Shown here one piece after another: positions 15,701 through 22,013 of a stretch of DNA of 23,556 nt. Origin of the DNA: an uncultured Eubacteriales bacterium. GTDB lineage: Bacteria; Bacillota; Clostridia; Oscillospirales; Oscillospiraceae. Under the pieces are notes generated by a model. That model was not told the origin of the DNA. It made no database searches and saw nothing but the letters and a program-made list of their open reading frames with translations. Every line of letters begins with the position of its first letter. Position 1 is the first letter of the stretch. The position numbers were made by a program, and so were the translations under genes. The stretch covers positions 1 to 23,556 of the forward strand of contig URLT01000018.1 in assembly GCA_900548795.1 (NCBI GenBank), given 5' to 3'.

Positions 15701-18304
15701 CTCGACGGTGTTGCCGCCGCCGTCGGTGATCTGAACCTTGAAGGTGTGGTGGCCGTTGCCCAGCATGGTGCGCGTGGTGGCGACGTTTTCGTCGCCGTCG
15801 GCAAGAATGCTCACACCGTCGATGAAGAAGGCCGTAGCGGTCGGGTCAATGCCCTTGCGGTTCGGGCTTTCGGGGTCGGAGAAGCGCGCCGAAAGCTCCA
15901 CCTCGCCGGTTTCGAGCACGGTCGAGCCGTCCTTGGCGATCTCCGCGCCGTTGACGGTCATTGCGTCGATCACGGGGTTGATGAGGTCGTCGAGGTTCGT
16001 GCCGTAAACGACGCGGTAATCGTCAAAATACAGCGCGCCGTTATAGCGCCCCTCGCCGTTGGCCGGCGTGTAGCTCAGCCAGAGGAAGCCCTCGCCCTGC
16101 CGGATCTTCATCGGATGCTCGGCGGTGATGGAGGTGTGCAGATCGGAAAGGTCTGCATAGCAGTACATCCAGCCGACCCAGTCGATCGAGTTGATCTCCG
16201 TCTCGACGCCGTCGACGACGGTCTTATGGACGAGCTTGAGGTTTTTGGTGGAGTAGTCGCTGCCGTTCCAGACGGCGACGTCGGCCCAGACGTTGTAGCG
16301 GGGCGTGCCCTCCGGGGCATAGACCCAGATGCCGAGCTGCGTCGGGTAGCCCTCGATGTTGATCTCGTCGCCGCAGTAGCGGATGTAGAAGTTGGAGTTC
16401 GAGCTGTTGTCGAACGAGGAGTAGTCGTAATCCAGCTCCAGCGCATACTCGCCGGAGCGAACCGGCGCGCCGTCCTCGCGGGAGGTCGTCTTGACCGCGC
16501 CCGCGCCATAGGACTTGATGGAGTTGTTCGGCCAGAGATAGAAGGTGTAGCCGTTGGCGTGGAAGATCGGCGCGGCCGGAACTGCGGTGTCGTAGTTGCC
16601 GGTAAAGCGATAGGGCGCGGTCAGAAGAGCGGTCGTCGGGATCTCTTGGCTGTAGGTGCCGCCCGTGATGACCTCCAGCTCGGGGTAATCGCCGACGTAG
16701 CCGGGGCCGTATTCGCTGCCCTCCTCGTGGAAGCTCTTCTTGCCCCAGTGGAAGTGCGCGCCGGTCAGCGGGCCGTTCTCGTTCGGCTCGAAATTCTGGA
16801 TCACGACCGGCATCTTGCCGATCTCGACGTCGATCGAGGCGGTCAGCTCCGTTCCGTCGCTCTTGGTGTAGCTGACGGTGATCTTGCCGCGCATGGTGCT
16901 CTCGGCCTTGGCGCTGTGGAAGAGATTGCCGTTCATCGTGCCGAAGGCCGCGGCCTCCGCGTCGATCGGCTCGATCTTCCATGCAAAGTCGCCGTCCTTA
17001 TAGTGGATGGAGCGCTTGGCATATTTTGCGACCAGACCCAGATCGGAGTCGACGTCAAAGTCGAGCGAAATGGCCTCGCCGGTGAAGCCGAGGGTGTCGA
17101 TGTCGGCAATGCGGACGGTCGTCGTGCCGTAAACGGTCTGACCCTTTTGCAGGCGGACGGTGACCTCGCCGGTGAAGCCGGCCTTGGCCGTGAAGCGCCC
17201 GTCGGAGTCGATGCTGCCTGCGGCGGCGTCGACCACCCAGTTCAGGTCATTCGGAAGCTCCGCCTCGCCGCCGACCTTGTCCACGCCGATCGCGCTGAAC
17301 TGCACGGTGCTGCCGGGCGTATAGACCTCGTTGTTCGGCTCGATGGCCGCGTGGTCAAATTTGCCGTCGCCGGCGGCCGTGGAGATCATCAGCAGGGACG
17401 AGGCGACCTCGCGCTCCGGGCCGTCGGAGGGCGAGTTGCGAACCGTCAGACGGCTCTCGCCCTCGTGGACGGAGGCAAAGGTCGCAGAGCCGCCGCCGTC
17501 GAGATAGAGCGCGTTGACGCAGCCGAAACCCTTCATGATTTCCGCCGCCTCATAAACCGTCATGCCGACGGAATACGGCTCCTGACGGCCGTCGGCGATG
17601 AAGGTCGTCAGCGTGCCGTCGGCCTTCAGGCCGATGGCGTTGCGCGGCGCGAGATAGGTATCGTCCGGGCTGACGGCGATCTCGCCGTTTTTGACCAAAT
17701 AGAACGGCCCGGAGACCGCCTCGAGCACGTCGGAATGATCCGTGCCGTAGTCGCGGATGGCATAGCTGCCGTCCTTCAGAACGGCAAAGTAGGGCTCCTG
17801 AGTGCCGTTGTTATCGGTCTGGATGACGTTGCCCTCCATGATGAGATAACCGAGCGGCTGGAGCGTCTGCATGTTATAGTAGTCGCCGTTGGTGGCAAAG
17901 AGCACCTTTTCTCCGGTGGCCTTCTCGTATGCGGCGGCCTGATCGGTGGTGCGTGCCATGCTCCAATGGCTGGACAGGTTGCTCGCGGTCTCCTTGCGGC
18001 TGCTCGGCGTGCTGCCGGGCGTATAGTAGCCGTTATAGGACGCCTTAAATGTGACCTGCGCGTCCGGCGCGATCGTGCTGATAAAGCCCGCGACCTGTGC
18101 GTCGCCGGTGGCATTATTCAGGAAGATCTGCGTCTCCGTCACGCCCTTGGTCAGCGTGTATTCCGTCTGGGAGACAAGGAATCTCCCCTCGGGCGGCTCC
18201 ACGGTGACCGCCGGCGCGGCAAGGCTTGCCGGGACGGCTCCGAGCAGCATGACAACTGCAAGCAGCGCCGCCAGACAGCGGGATATGCGGTTCCAATGCT
18301 TCAT
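12740..18304 (-). CDS. Giant SLH surface protein: phosphodiester glycosidase + metallophosphoesterase
   Basis: An 1854-residue secreted protein with a signal peptide (1-29). A phosphodiester glycosidase (NAGPA/DUF2233) domain (about 70-310) shows ATNGDYYN (137-144), RNAIGLKADG (221-230) and ALYLDGGGSATF (265-276). Ig-like (320-400) and jelly-roll, carbohydrate-binding-like (500-770) regions follow, then Ig-like (about 780-876) and possible cohesin-like (880-1030) folds and a fibronectin/PAP-type domain (about 1115-1223). A calcineurin-like metallophosphoesterase (about 1232-1495) has GDT (1238), GDFIDNG (1275), GNHEYY (1309), MIHEP (1374) and GHDHSYART (1411). Next are a Pro-Asp-Lys linker (1502-1530), a wall-binding repeat pair (1559-1600), a Cys module (1612-1660) and three SLH domains (1664-1843). 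It probably cleaves sugar phosphodiesters and then phosphate at the surface; the substrate is unknown. The ATG follows AGGAGGT. Confidence 0.9.
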   Translation of the reverse strand: MKHWNRISRCLAALLAVVMLLGAVPASLAAPAVTVEPPEGRFLVSQTEYTLTKGVTETQIFLNNATGDAQVAGFISTIAPDAQVTFKASYNGYYTPGSTPSSRKETASNLSSHWSMARTTDQAAAYEKATGEKVLFATNGDYYNMQTLQPLGYLIMEGNVIQTDNNGTQEPYFAVLKDGSYAIRDYGTDHSDVLEAVSGPFYLVKNGEIAVSPDDTYLAPRNAIGLKADGTLTTFIADGRQEPYSVGMTVYEAAEIMKGFGCVNALYLDGGGSATFASVHEGESRLTVRNSPSDGPEREVASSLLMISTAAGDGKFDHAAIEPNNEVYTPGSTVQFSAIGVDKVGGEAELPNDLNWVVDAAAGSIDSDGRFTAKAGFTGEVTVRLQKGQTVYGTTTVRIADIDTLGFTGEAISLDFDVDSDLGLVAKYAKRSIHYKDGDFAWKIEPIDAEAAAFGTMNGNLFHSAKAESTMRGKITVSYTKSDGTELTASIDVEIGKMPVVIQNFEPNENGPLTGAHFHWGKKSFHEEGSEYGPGYVGDYPELEVITGGTYSQEIPTTALLTAPYRFTGNYDTAVPAAPIFHANGYTFYLWPNNSIKSYGAGAVKTTSREDGAPVRSGEYALELDYDYSSFDNSSNSNFYIRYCGDEINIEGYPTQLGIWVYAPEGTPRYNVWADVAVWNGSDYSTKNLKLVHKTVVDGVETEINSIDWVGWMYCYADLSDLHTSITAEHPMKIRQGEGFLWLSYTPANGEGRYNGALYFDDYRVVYGTNLDDLINPVIDAMTVNGAEIAKDGSTVLETGEVELSARFSDPESPNRKGIDPTATAFFIDGVSILADGDENVATTRTMLGNGHHTFKVQITDGGGNTVEQTREFEVNAKNASNVKVTFGGNGVVTLGGRYEMKLTADGVVKDVEMTVTDVNTDFGTLTQNAGGAQYRAPVVTFADGVQGSYEFVSTGYKKGKLVLKVEKAEGMTGELATVSFEIPATVDPEVDHLKYRVTNISFTDENGKRGTDAYGYTVLDVTAYYTISVAPMLVGNACQITVYDIDGKPAKDVKVFLNGAEIGATDENGMLTTEAMKELPEGTEFVITASSELGLSFEAKATVLGLAGNDNALPTAIRHDLVSDPTTERSISWFSNPRYARAKAYIRYMTKERFDSLKRGLGPDTDYLTQRGECTVLPFATSQNAAYVNTASLTGLTPATTYVFWVGDGSEEGWSEMQSFTTEAAEKPQKTSFYILGDTQMTGVAENDAEAIAYLNTTLKAVDEHGVDFGLQTGDFIDNGANYVHYQQILDLLQQSPVGGKYLVHALGNHEYYGNLDGKTTKAAFRLPSNEFYSVEYGRVYVAVINNTADLKAAAAWLKDDAAKSTCDWKLVMIHEPAYFTNPNDGTGAKYQDTLVPAMEAAGIDVMLSGHDHSYARTEPLKGGKVDKAAGISYFICGDLGEKSRNLNYKAVDNEDFHFAAITQEYESLYMLADATENKLTISAYNVDGVLLDSFTKEKPVDPKPDPDPKPDPDPKPDPDPKPDPDPKPESHEIVYDRMTGRLSCRLHDGEEVSATYTGWAFDRATGKQMYFIGGRFTTGWFTLGETTYHFDRKTGLMHELKTADVVQASCSEQGHMHLVCTCGEVYEKVLGKPTGHDNEEKIDESGKVTYVCVNCGRVSKYDMSFVDVPDDAWYTEYIDEAVRNGTFNGRSQAFFAPEDSMTRAEFVTALWRLAGSKIVSTNPSAIFPDLTSGWYMNAVAWSAEEKLVLGFEDGTFRPEENISRQQIVTILYRYANKVGIDTSKHANLSVSYRDAADILDYATDAVSWATAAGIINGMDGKFEPDLAATRAQVVAIITRYTRCVESLSKTNP
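13715..13801 (-). repeat. In-frame 18-bp tandem repeat encoding a Pro-Asp-Lys linker
   Basis: About four units of a GGATCGGG-type 18-mer encode PDPDPK repeats (residues 1502-1530) between the phosphoesterase and the wall-binding repeats. It is a rigid spacer typical of wall proteins and likely varies in unit number between strains. Confidence 0.9.
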
Positions 18305-18328
18305 GTTTCAACCTCCTAAAGTTTGCTC

Positions 18329-18381
18329 CGCGCGCGGGCAGGCGCGCGAAAGACGCTTTCCCCGGCTCGCCGGAAAAAGCG
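18329..18381 (-). promoter_or_regulatory. Structured 5' leader of the giant surface-protein gene
   Basis: The roughly 105-base leader holds two stems on the minus strand. One is 13 bp (18354-18366 with 18369-18381), in which two U-G pairs close what would be C-A mismatches on the other strand. The other is 7 bp, CGCGCGC/GCGCGCG (18329-18335 with 18342-18348). The second ends about 10 bases before AGGAGGT, so it could affect translation. No known riboswitch class was recognised. Confidence 0.45.
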
Positions 18382-18415
18382 AAATTGTGACGGCCTTCGC
18401 CAATCGACAAGGGCA

Positions 18416-18444
18416 ATCTTATCACACAATCACATAAAATGCAA
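18416..18444 (-). promoter_or_regulatory. Promoter of the giant surface-protein gene
   Basis: Minus strand TTGCAT (18439-18444), 17-base spacer, TAAGAT (18416-18421). It gives a leader of about 105 bases before the ATG. Confidence 0.65.
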
Positions 18445-18498
18445 GTGCAGAATCCAAAATTCCCGTTATCTTGCATTACTTGCGTCGCCGCAAGGCGC

Positions 18499-18536
18499 AA
18501 AAAGAGACGGCGCAAGCACCCGGCTCGCCCCGTCCC
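18499..18536 (-). terminator. Terminator of pncC
   Basis: On the minus strand GGGACGG pairs with CCGTCTC (one G-U) around an inner GCGAGC/GCTTGC stem, followed by TTTTT (18499-18503). It lies 7 bases after the pncC stop codon. Confidence 0.85.
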
Positions 18537-18543
18537 TTTTGCG

Positions 18544-19041
18544 TTATTCCCTTTTCAGCTCCGGCAGAAGCATATGCAGCGCGGCCGAGCAGGCGGCCTG
18601 CCGGTTCTCGACACGGCTCCCGTTCAGCTCCAGACGCAGGCAGCGCGTGCCGGCAGCCTCGGCGCAGGCGACGAAGATCTCGCCCACATTCGGATTCTTC
18701 GGGTCGGCGGAGGGGCCGGCGTTGCCGGTGATGCCGATGCCGTAGTCGGCGCGCAGCCTTTGGCGCACGCCCTCGGCCATTTGGCGCGCAACGGTCTGGC
18801 AGACTGCGCCCTCCTCCTCCAGAACGTCCTCATCGACGCCCAGAAGCGCTTTTTTTGCCTCGTAGGCATAGGTCACAACGCCGCCGAGATAGACCCGCGA
18901 CGCGCCGGGAACATCCGTCAGCAGCGCGCCGAGCAGCCCGCCGGTGCAGCTCTCGGCGGTGGCAAGCGTCTTGCCGACGGTGGTGAGCGTCAGGACGACG
19001 CACTGCGCGTCCTCACGAATTGCGGCCTGATCGATGTACAA
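18544..19041 (-). CDS. pncC: CinA C-terminal domain protein (NMN amidohydrolase)
   Basis: A 165-residue single-domain protein of the CinA-C family. It shows the nucleophile motif ESCTGG (30-35) and GITGNAGPSADP (103-114, family G-x-T-G-x-A-G-P). PncC deamidates nicotinamide mononucleotide to nicotinate mononucleotide in the pyridine nucleotide salvage cycle. Only the C-terminal domain is encoded; the N-terminal MoaB-like half of full CinA is absent, as in E. coli PncC. The start is TTG at 19039-19041, supported by AAGGAGG eight bases upstream; the ATG nearer that site is out of frame and soon stops. It is the last gene of the recG-comM-thiI run, but a 143-bp palindromic repeat separates it from thiI. 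No separate promoter was recognised. Confidence 0.88.
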   Translation of the reverse strand: MYIDQAAIREDAQCVVLTLTTVGKTLATAESCTGGLLGALLTDVPGASRVYLGGVVTYAYEAKKALLGVDEDVLEEEGAVCQTVARQMAEGVRQRLRADYGIGITGNAGPSADPKNPNVGEIFVACAEAAGTRCLRLELNGSRVENRQAACSAALHMLLPELKRE

Positions 19042-19063
19042 AGCGCATCCCTCCTTATACTAG

Positions 19064-19206
19064 ATACTAGAATCTGTTAAAAAGCTTGAAGAGCTTTTTA
19101 TAGCGCCAACGGCGCGTCAGATTCTGCATGAGACGGCGCAGCGTGCATTCGCACGCTGCGAGTGTGCGTAGCACACGGGATTCTTGATTAATAAGAATCA
19201 GTATTA
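19064..19206 (+). repeat. Dispersed palindromic repeat, copy 2 (143 bp)
   Basis: This copy matches 5092-5253 nearly base for base through the first 128 bases. The loop arm of the first hairpin changes A to G and keeps pairing as G-U. The second small hairpin is perfect here (GCGCC-AAC-GGCGC). The end palindrome is shorter (GATTCTT 19179-19185 with AAGAATC 19193-19199). It fills nearly all the space between thiI and pncC; its 5' end is preceded by an extra ATACTAG-like duplicate next to the pncC ribosome site. Confidence 0.9.
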
Positions 19207-19215
19207 AAAATCGGC

Positions 19216-20394
19216 TCAGCCCTGATAGCGCACCCGGATCTGCTCGGTGTTCTCCAGTGCCCGCGCGATCAGCGCCTCGAAATCGAGCGGCGCGCAGGCG
19301 CGGTCGACCTGCGCCTTGGTCGGCTTTGTCTTGGGGTGCTTGGGCGTGAAGACGGTGCAGCAGTCCTCATAGGGCAGGATCGACGTTTCCATCGTCCCGA
19401 TCCTGCGGGCGACGGTGACGATCTCCTCCTTATCCATGCCGATGAGCGGCTGGAAGATCGGAATATCGACACTCGCAGCGGTCACGGCCATGGCCTCCAT
19501 CGTCTGCGAGGCGACCTGCCCGAGATTCTCGCCGGTGACCAGACAGCCGCAGCCGTGGTCGCGGGCGATGCGCTCGGCGATCATCATCATGAACCGGCGC
19601 ATAATGAGGGTGAAATACTCCTCCGGGCAATGGTCGCGAATGGCCTCCTGGATCTCGGTGAAGCCAACGACGTTGACCGTCATGCGGCCGCAGTAGCGCG
19701 TCATAAGCCGCGCCAGCTCGAGCACCTTGTCCTTGGCAAGCTCGCTCGTGTAGGGGTAGGAGAAGAAGTGCACGGCCTCCAGCTCGACGCCGCGCTTGGC
19801 GATCATATAGCCCGCCACGGGCGAGTCGATGCCGCCGGAGAGCAGCACGAGCGCGCGCCCGCCGACGCCCGTCGGGAGTCCGCCCGCGCCGGGGTCGGCC
19901 GGGCCGTGGACATAGGCCGCGCGGTCGCGAATTTCGACATAGACCGTGTATTCCGGGCGATGCACATCCACGGTGAGCGTCGGCACGGCCTCAGCAAGTC
20001 TGCCGCCGATCTCCTGCGAAAGCTGGATGGAGTTCAGCGGAAAGCGCTTATCCGCGCGGCGGGACTCGACCTTAAAGGTCTTGGCCGCGCGCAGATCGTC
20101 GCCGAGATAGGCCATGGCGGCGTCAAAAATCGCGTCGACCTGCTTCTCGCAGGGACGGCAGCGGCACAGGCTGACCACGCCGAACACGGTATGGCAGGCG
20201 TCCCACGCGCCGTCGAGATCGCACGCCTCGCCCGTCGGCTCGACGAAGACCGTCGACTGCGACAGGCGCACGCTGAATTCGCCGAAGGGGCGCAGGCGAC
20301 GGCTGACGTTGGTTTTCAGACGGTTCTCAAACTGGAAGCGATTGCCGCCCTTCAGGACGGTCTCGCCCAGCTTCAGAAGGAACATTTCATTCAT
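19216..20394 (-). CDS. thiI: tRNA 4-thiouridine synthase / thiamine sulfur transferase
   Basis: A 392-residue ThiI. An N-terminal ferredoxin-like/THUMP region (about 1-170) leads to the PP-loop LLSGGIDSPVAGYM (184-197), the MTGENLGQVASQT-type segment (VTGENLGQVASQT 286-298) and the C-terminal CCTVFTPKHP (345-354). It adenylates U8 of tRNA and transfers sulfur to it; some members also supply sulfur for thiazole synthesis. There is no rhodanese domain, as in Bacillus, so a partner cysteine desulfurase is needed, but none lies here. The ATG at 20394 is preferred over upstream in-frame codons because those overlap comM, and because GAGG lies eight bases before this ATG, overlapping the comM stop. 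The 10-base gap shows cotranscription with comM. Confidence 0.93.
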   Translation of the reverse strand: MNEMFLLKLGETVLKGGNRFQFENRLKTNVSRRLRPFGEFSVRLSQSTVFVEPTGEACDLDGAWDACHTVFGVVSLCRCRPCEKQVDAIFDAAMAYLGDDLRAAKTFKVESRRADKRFPLNSIQLSQEIGGRLAEAVPTLTVDVHRPEYTVYVEIRDRAAYVHGPADPGAGGLPTGVGGRALVLLSGGIDSPVAGYMIAKRGVELEAVHFFSYPYTSELAKDKVLELARLMTRYCGRMTVNVVGFTEIQEAIRDHCPEEYFTLIMRRFMMMIAERIARDHGCGCLVTGENLGQVASQTMEAMAVTAASVDIPIFQPLIGMDKEEIVTVARRIGTMETSILPYEDCCTVFTPKHPKTKPTKAQVDRACAPLDFEALIARALENTEQIRVRYQG

Positions 20395-20404
20395 AAGCGG
20401 TACC

Positions 20405-21931
20405 TCATTTATCGCAATTTTGCAGCAGTCGGAAGGTGCGGAACTGAATGGCCTCGGCCAGATGCTGCGGCTGAAGCTCGTCGCTCCCGTCCAGATCGGC
20501 GATCGTGCGCGCAACGCGGCGGATGCGGTCATAGCTCCGGGCGGTCAGGCCGAGGGCGTCAAACGCCTGCTCCATCAGCGCCGCGCAGGCATCGTCCAGC
20601 TCGCACCAGCGGCGCAGCTCCTTGGCCTGCATGTCGGCGTTGCAGCGTCGATCCGTGCCGGAAAAGCGGGCAAGCTGCCGCTCTCTGGCGGCCTCGACGC
20701 GTTTTTTAACGGCGGAGGACGGCTCGGGCTGCGCATGGGCGCTGAGCTGCGTGAAATTCAGCGCCGGAACCTCGACGATGATGTCGATGCGGTCGAGCAG
20801 AGGGCCGGAAATGCGCGAAAGATAGCTCTGCACCGACGCCTGCGTGCAGACGCAGCGCCCGGAGGGGTCGCCGTACCAGCCGCAGCGGCAGGGATTCATC
20901 GCGCAGACGAGCTGAAACCGGCTGGGAAAGCTCGCGCTCCCGCTGGCGCGCGAGATCGTCACGACGCCGTCCTCCAGCGGCTGGCGCATGACCTCGAGCG
21001 TCTCCTTGCGGAACTCGGGCAGCTCGTCGAGGAACAGCACGCCGCGGTGCGCAAGCGAGATCTCGCCCGGGCGCGGAACCGTGCCGCCGCCGGTCAGACC
21101 GGCCGTTGAGATCGTGTGGTGCGGCGCTCGGAACGGGCGCGCCCGAACAAGCGGCGACTGCGGCCGCAGAAGCCCCATCACGGAGTGGATCTGCGTGACC
21201 TCGAGCGCCTCCTCGCGCGTCATATCCGGCAGGATCGACGGCAGACGCTTCGAGAGCATACTTTTCCCCGAGCCGGGAGGACCGACGAGCAGGACATGAT
21301 GCGCTCCGGCGGCCGCGATCTCGAGCGCCCGCTTGACGTTCTCCTGCCCCATGACGTCGGAAAAATCCGGCAGCGGAGCGTCGCTCTCCTCCGGCTCCCA
21401 CGGCGCCTGCGGCTCCAGCTCGGTCTCCCCGCGCAGATGCGCCGCAAGCTGCCGCACCGTCTGCACCGGATAGACCGTGAGCCCGCCGGCCAGCGTGGCC
21501 TCCTTGGCGTTCTCCGCCGGGACATAGAGCGCCTGCACGCCCGCCTCCCGCGCCGCGATGGCCATGGACAGCACGCCGTTGACCGGACGCAGCCGCCCCT
21601 CGAGGCTCAGCTCGCCGAGAAAGGCCGAGGGCGTCTGCGGCAGTGGGCAGGACTCCGTTGCGGCAAGAATGCCCAGCAGGATCGGAAGGTCATAAAGCGT
21701 GCCGGACTTGCGCGTGTTGGCCGGAGCAAGGTTGAGCGTGATGCGGCTGGGCGGGAATCGGAAGCCGCTGTTTTTGATCGCGGCGCGCACGCGCTCGCGC
21801 GCCTCCTTGACGGCGGCATCCGGAAGCCCGACGATGTCGAACGCGGGCAGACCGCCGGAGATGAAGCACTCCACCGCGACGCAATAGCCGCTGATGCCGT
21901 CCAGACCGAGGGACAATAGCCGCGAGATCAT
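20405..21931 (-). CDS. comM: YifB/ComM family Mg-chelatase-like AAA+ helicase
   Basis: A 508-residue protein of the YifB/ComM family. The N-terminal ChlI-like Lon-S5 fold (about 1-165) is followed by an AAA+ domain with Walker A GPPGSGKS (217-224) and Walker B LFLDEL (299-304), a four-cysteine cluster (C348, C350, C360, C362) in the CNPCRCG... region, and the Mg-chelatase C-terminal helical domain (about 405-505). ComM is known in Vibrio as a branch-migration helicase for natural transformation; most bacteria carry this family with no magnesium chelatase role. The ATG at 21931 follows GGGAGGT. It has its own promoter downstream of recG and is followed by thiI. Position next to recG fits a DNA recombination theme, but that is inference. 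Confidence 0.92.
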   Translation of the reverse strand: MISRLLSLGLDGISGYCVAVECFISGGLPAFDIVGLPDAAVKEARERVRAAIKNSGFRFPPSRITLNLAPANTRKSGTLYDLPILLGILAATESCPLPQTPSAFLGELSLEGRLRPVNGVLSMAIAAREAGVQALYVPAENAKEATLAGGLTVYPVQTVRQLAAHLRGETELEPQAPWEPEESDAPLPDFSDVMGQENVKRALEIAAAGAHHVLLVGPPGSGKSMLSKRLPSILPDMTREEALEVTQIHSVMGLLRPQSPLVRARPFRAPHHTISTAGLTGGGTVPRPGEISLAHRGVLFLDELPEFRKETLEVMRQPLEDGVVTISRASGSASFPSRFQLVCAMNPCRCGWYGDPSGRCVCTQASVQSYLSRISGPLLDRIDIIVEVPALNFTQLSAHAQPEPSSAVKKRVEAARERQLARFSGTDRRCNADMQAKELRRWCELDDACAALMEQAFDALGLTARSYDRIRRVARTIADLDGSDELQPQHLAEAIQFRTFRLLQNCDK

Positions 21932-21963
21932 CCGAACACCTCCCGATGGATTTCCTTTTCTTT

Positions 21964-21992
21964 ATCATACAATATTATTTGGCAAAATACAA
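21964..21992 (-). promoter_or_regulatory. Promoter of comM-thiI
   Basis: Minus strand TTGTAT (21987-21992), 17-base spacer, TATGAT (21964-21969). It lies in the 82-base gap between recG and comM, so comM-thiI can be transcribed apart from recG. Confidence 0.65.
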
Positions 21993-22013
21993 GACGAAGT
22001 GCGGTTTTTTGCG

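Noticed and set aside
12944..18319. A 1791-codon open frame on the plus strand opposite the giant surface gene
   Set aside because: It is a shadow of GC-rich codons on the other strand: the product has no domains, is rich in Arg/Val/Asp/Ala/Leu and lacks a ribosome site, while the minus strand has clear domain order, promoter and AGGAGGT.
19042..19215. Promoter for pncC inside or next to the repeat
   Set aside because: TATAAA and TAGTAT candidates have no acceptable -35 at 16-18 bases.
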